Assembly (NCBI GenBank): GCA_902806565.1
Contig: CADCXA010000059.1
Coordinates: 620,001 to 684,000 of the forward strand
Origin: Hypoxylon rubiginosum
Taxonomy: Eukaryota; Ascomycota; Sordariomycetes; Xylariales; Hypoxylaceae
Direction of reading: 5' to 3'
DNA length: 64,000 nt
Shown here in pieces: positions 62,978-64,000 of this stretch. Every line of letters starts with the position of its first letter. Within the stretch, counting starts at the first letter, position 1. The translations under genes were made by a program, and so were the position numbers. The notes under the pieces were generated by a model. The model did not search any database. It saw nothing but the letters and a program-made list of their open reading frames with translations, and had not been told where the DNA came from.

Positions 62978-64000
62978 AAATATCTATAAAATAAATAACT
63001 AGATACCTTAAATAAAAGTAGGTATTTTAACTAGCGGGTAAATTAAATTAATTATATAATTAGTTTGATTAATATTTAATTAAATTTAAACTATTTAATT
63101 AAAAAAATTTAAAAAAAATTTTAAATTAAATAAATAATAAATTAAAATTAAAAAAATATAAACATATTAATTATTTAATTTAAAAATAATTAAAAAATAT
63201 AATTTATTATAAAATTTAATAAAAATTATAATATTTTTTAATATTTTTAAAAGTTTTTATTTTTTAATATAAATTTTAAAATTTATAAGGTTTTTCTATT
63301 AATTAAATATATATAAATATTTAAATATATATTAAATTAATAATAAATATTTTTAATTAAATAAATATTATTTATATATTTAATTTTATTTTATTTTATT
63401 TAAATAAAAGTTTTTTTAATTAATTTAATTAATTTAATTTAATTATTAATTTTATATATATTATATATTAATATTTAAATTTATAAAAATTATTATATTA
63501 AATTTTTTTTTATAAAAACTTATTATTTAAATAAAAAAATAAAACTTTAAATATATTTTAATTTATATATATTTTAAAAAAAAACGTTTTTTAATTAAAA
63601 TAATTTAAATTATAAAAATATAATTATAATTTTATAGTTTAAAAATAAAATAAAAAAAGTTTTTAAAAAAGTTTTAAAAGGTTTTTTTTAAAACATTTTT
63701 TTTTTAAATTTATTAAACTTTAAATTATAAAGTTATATAAATAAATATTATTATATATTATTTAAATTAATATTTTATATTTTATTAAAATTTAAATTAA
63801 AATAATTTAAAATTTTAAAATTAATAAAATAAAATTTTTAATTTTTAATTTAAAAAAATATAATTTTTATATTATTATTATATATAAAATTTAAATTTAT
63901 TTTATTTAAAAAATATTATTATTATAAGTTTTAAAAAAATTAATATAAGAAATTCCTAGTAAATTTTTTATTATATATTTTTATATTATATTAATTTTAT
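62978..64000. repeat. AT-only block, RIP-degraded repeats (right)
   Basis: Composition falls to nearly pure AT within some 50 bp of the transporter stop codon and stays so to the end of the window. No coding frame remains. It includes the second copy of the repeat also found at 55342-55440. Confidence 0.85.
63902..64000 (+). repeat. dispersed repeat, copy 2 (runs off the window)
   Basis: Partner of 55342-55440; see that entry. Confidence 0.65.

Noticed and set aside
1..64000. CRISPR array, tRNA, rRNA, bacterial operon signals
   Set aside because: Nothing with the required spacing or structure was seen, and the gene architecture is eukaryotic. A tRNA scan by eye is unreliable in AT-only sequence.

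Overview
The window looks like a chromosome segment of a filamentous ascomycete (Pezizomycotina). The genes carry short introns of about 48-149 bp with GT..CTGAC/CTAAC..AG signals. The protein families are typical of these fungi: fungal P450s, a fungal rhodopsin-domain membrane protein, an MFS drug:H+ antiporter, a long-chain alcohol oxidase relative, a divergent Hsp70-like ATPase and a small cysteine-rich secreted protein. The genome is strongly two-speed. Gene-bearing islands of ordinary composition (about 3150-27860 and 57540-62980) alternate with blocks made almost only of A and T (1-3150, 27860-57540, 62980-64000). In those blocks CpA is nearly gone and TpA saturates, the signature of repeat-induced point mutation (RIP) of transposons. 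I cannot name the species.

Island 1, left to right: cytochrome P450 A (+, 3359-5100); a seven-helix fungal rhodopsin-domain protein (-, 5498-6981); P450 B (+, 7958-9705), a paralogue of P450 A with the same three-exon layout; a coiled-coil protein (-, 11244-12714); a ten-exon Hsp70-like ATPase (+, 13624-16177); a broken FAD-dependent long-chain alcohol oxidase gene (+, 17719-20442); a fold-back repeat (20671-20980); P450 C, CYP65-like (+, 21261-23173); an unrecognised 174-residue protein (+, 24012-24536); a secreted 12-cysteine protein (-, 24922-25300); and a gene relic with three in-frame stops that all fit RIP transitions (26786-27406).

The 30-kb AT block separates the islands. Inside it I see two copies of a 740-bp element with terminal inverted repeats and 9-10 bp target duplications (Mutator-like in size and target duplication), three other dispersed repeat pairs, and a 21-bp minisatellite that looks like a fossil coding repeat.

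Island 2: a hemerythrin-like protein (-, 57639-58531), divergent from P450 D (+, 58844-60684, with no visible ATG for its membrane-anchor exon), then a DHA2-type MFS exporter (+, 61298-62977) whose stop codon lies at the edge of the next AT block.

Four P450s, an oxidase relic and an exporter suggest tailoring and export genes of a secondary-metabolite locus, but no backbone enzyme (PKS, NRPS, terpene synthase, prenyltransferase) is visible. It may lie outside the window, or have been destroyed in the AT block, or the genes may simply be unrelated accessory genes collected beside repeats. RIP-type nonsense codons in two gene relics suggest that mutation has also reached gene sequence next to the repeats.
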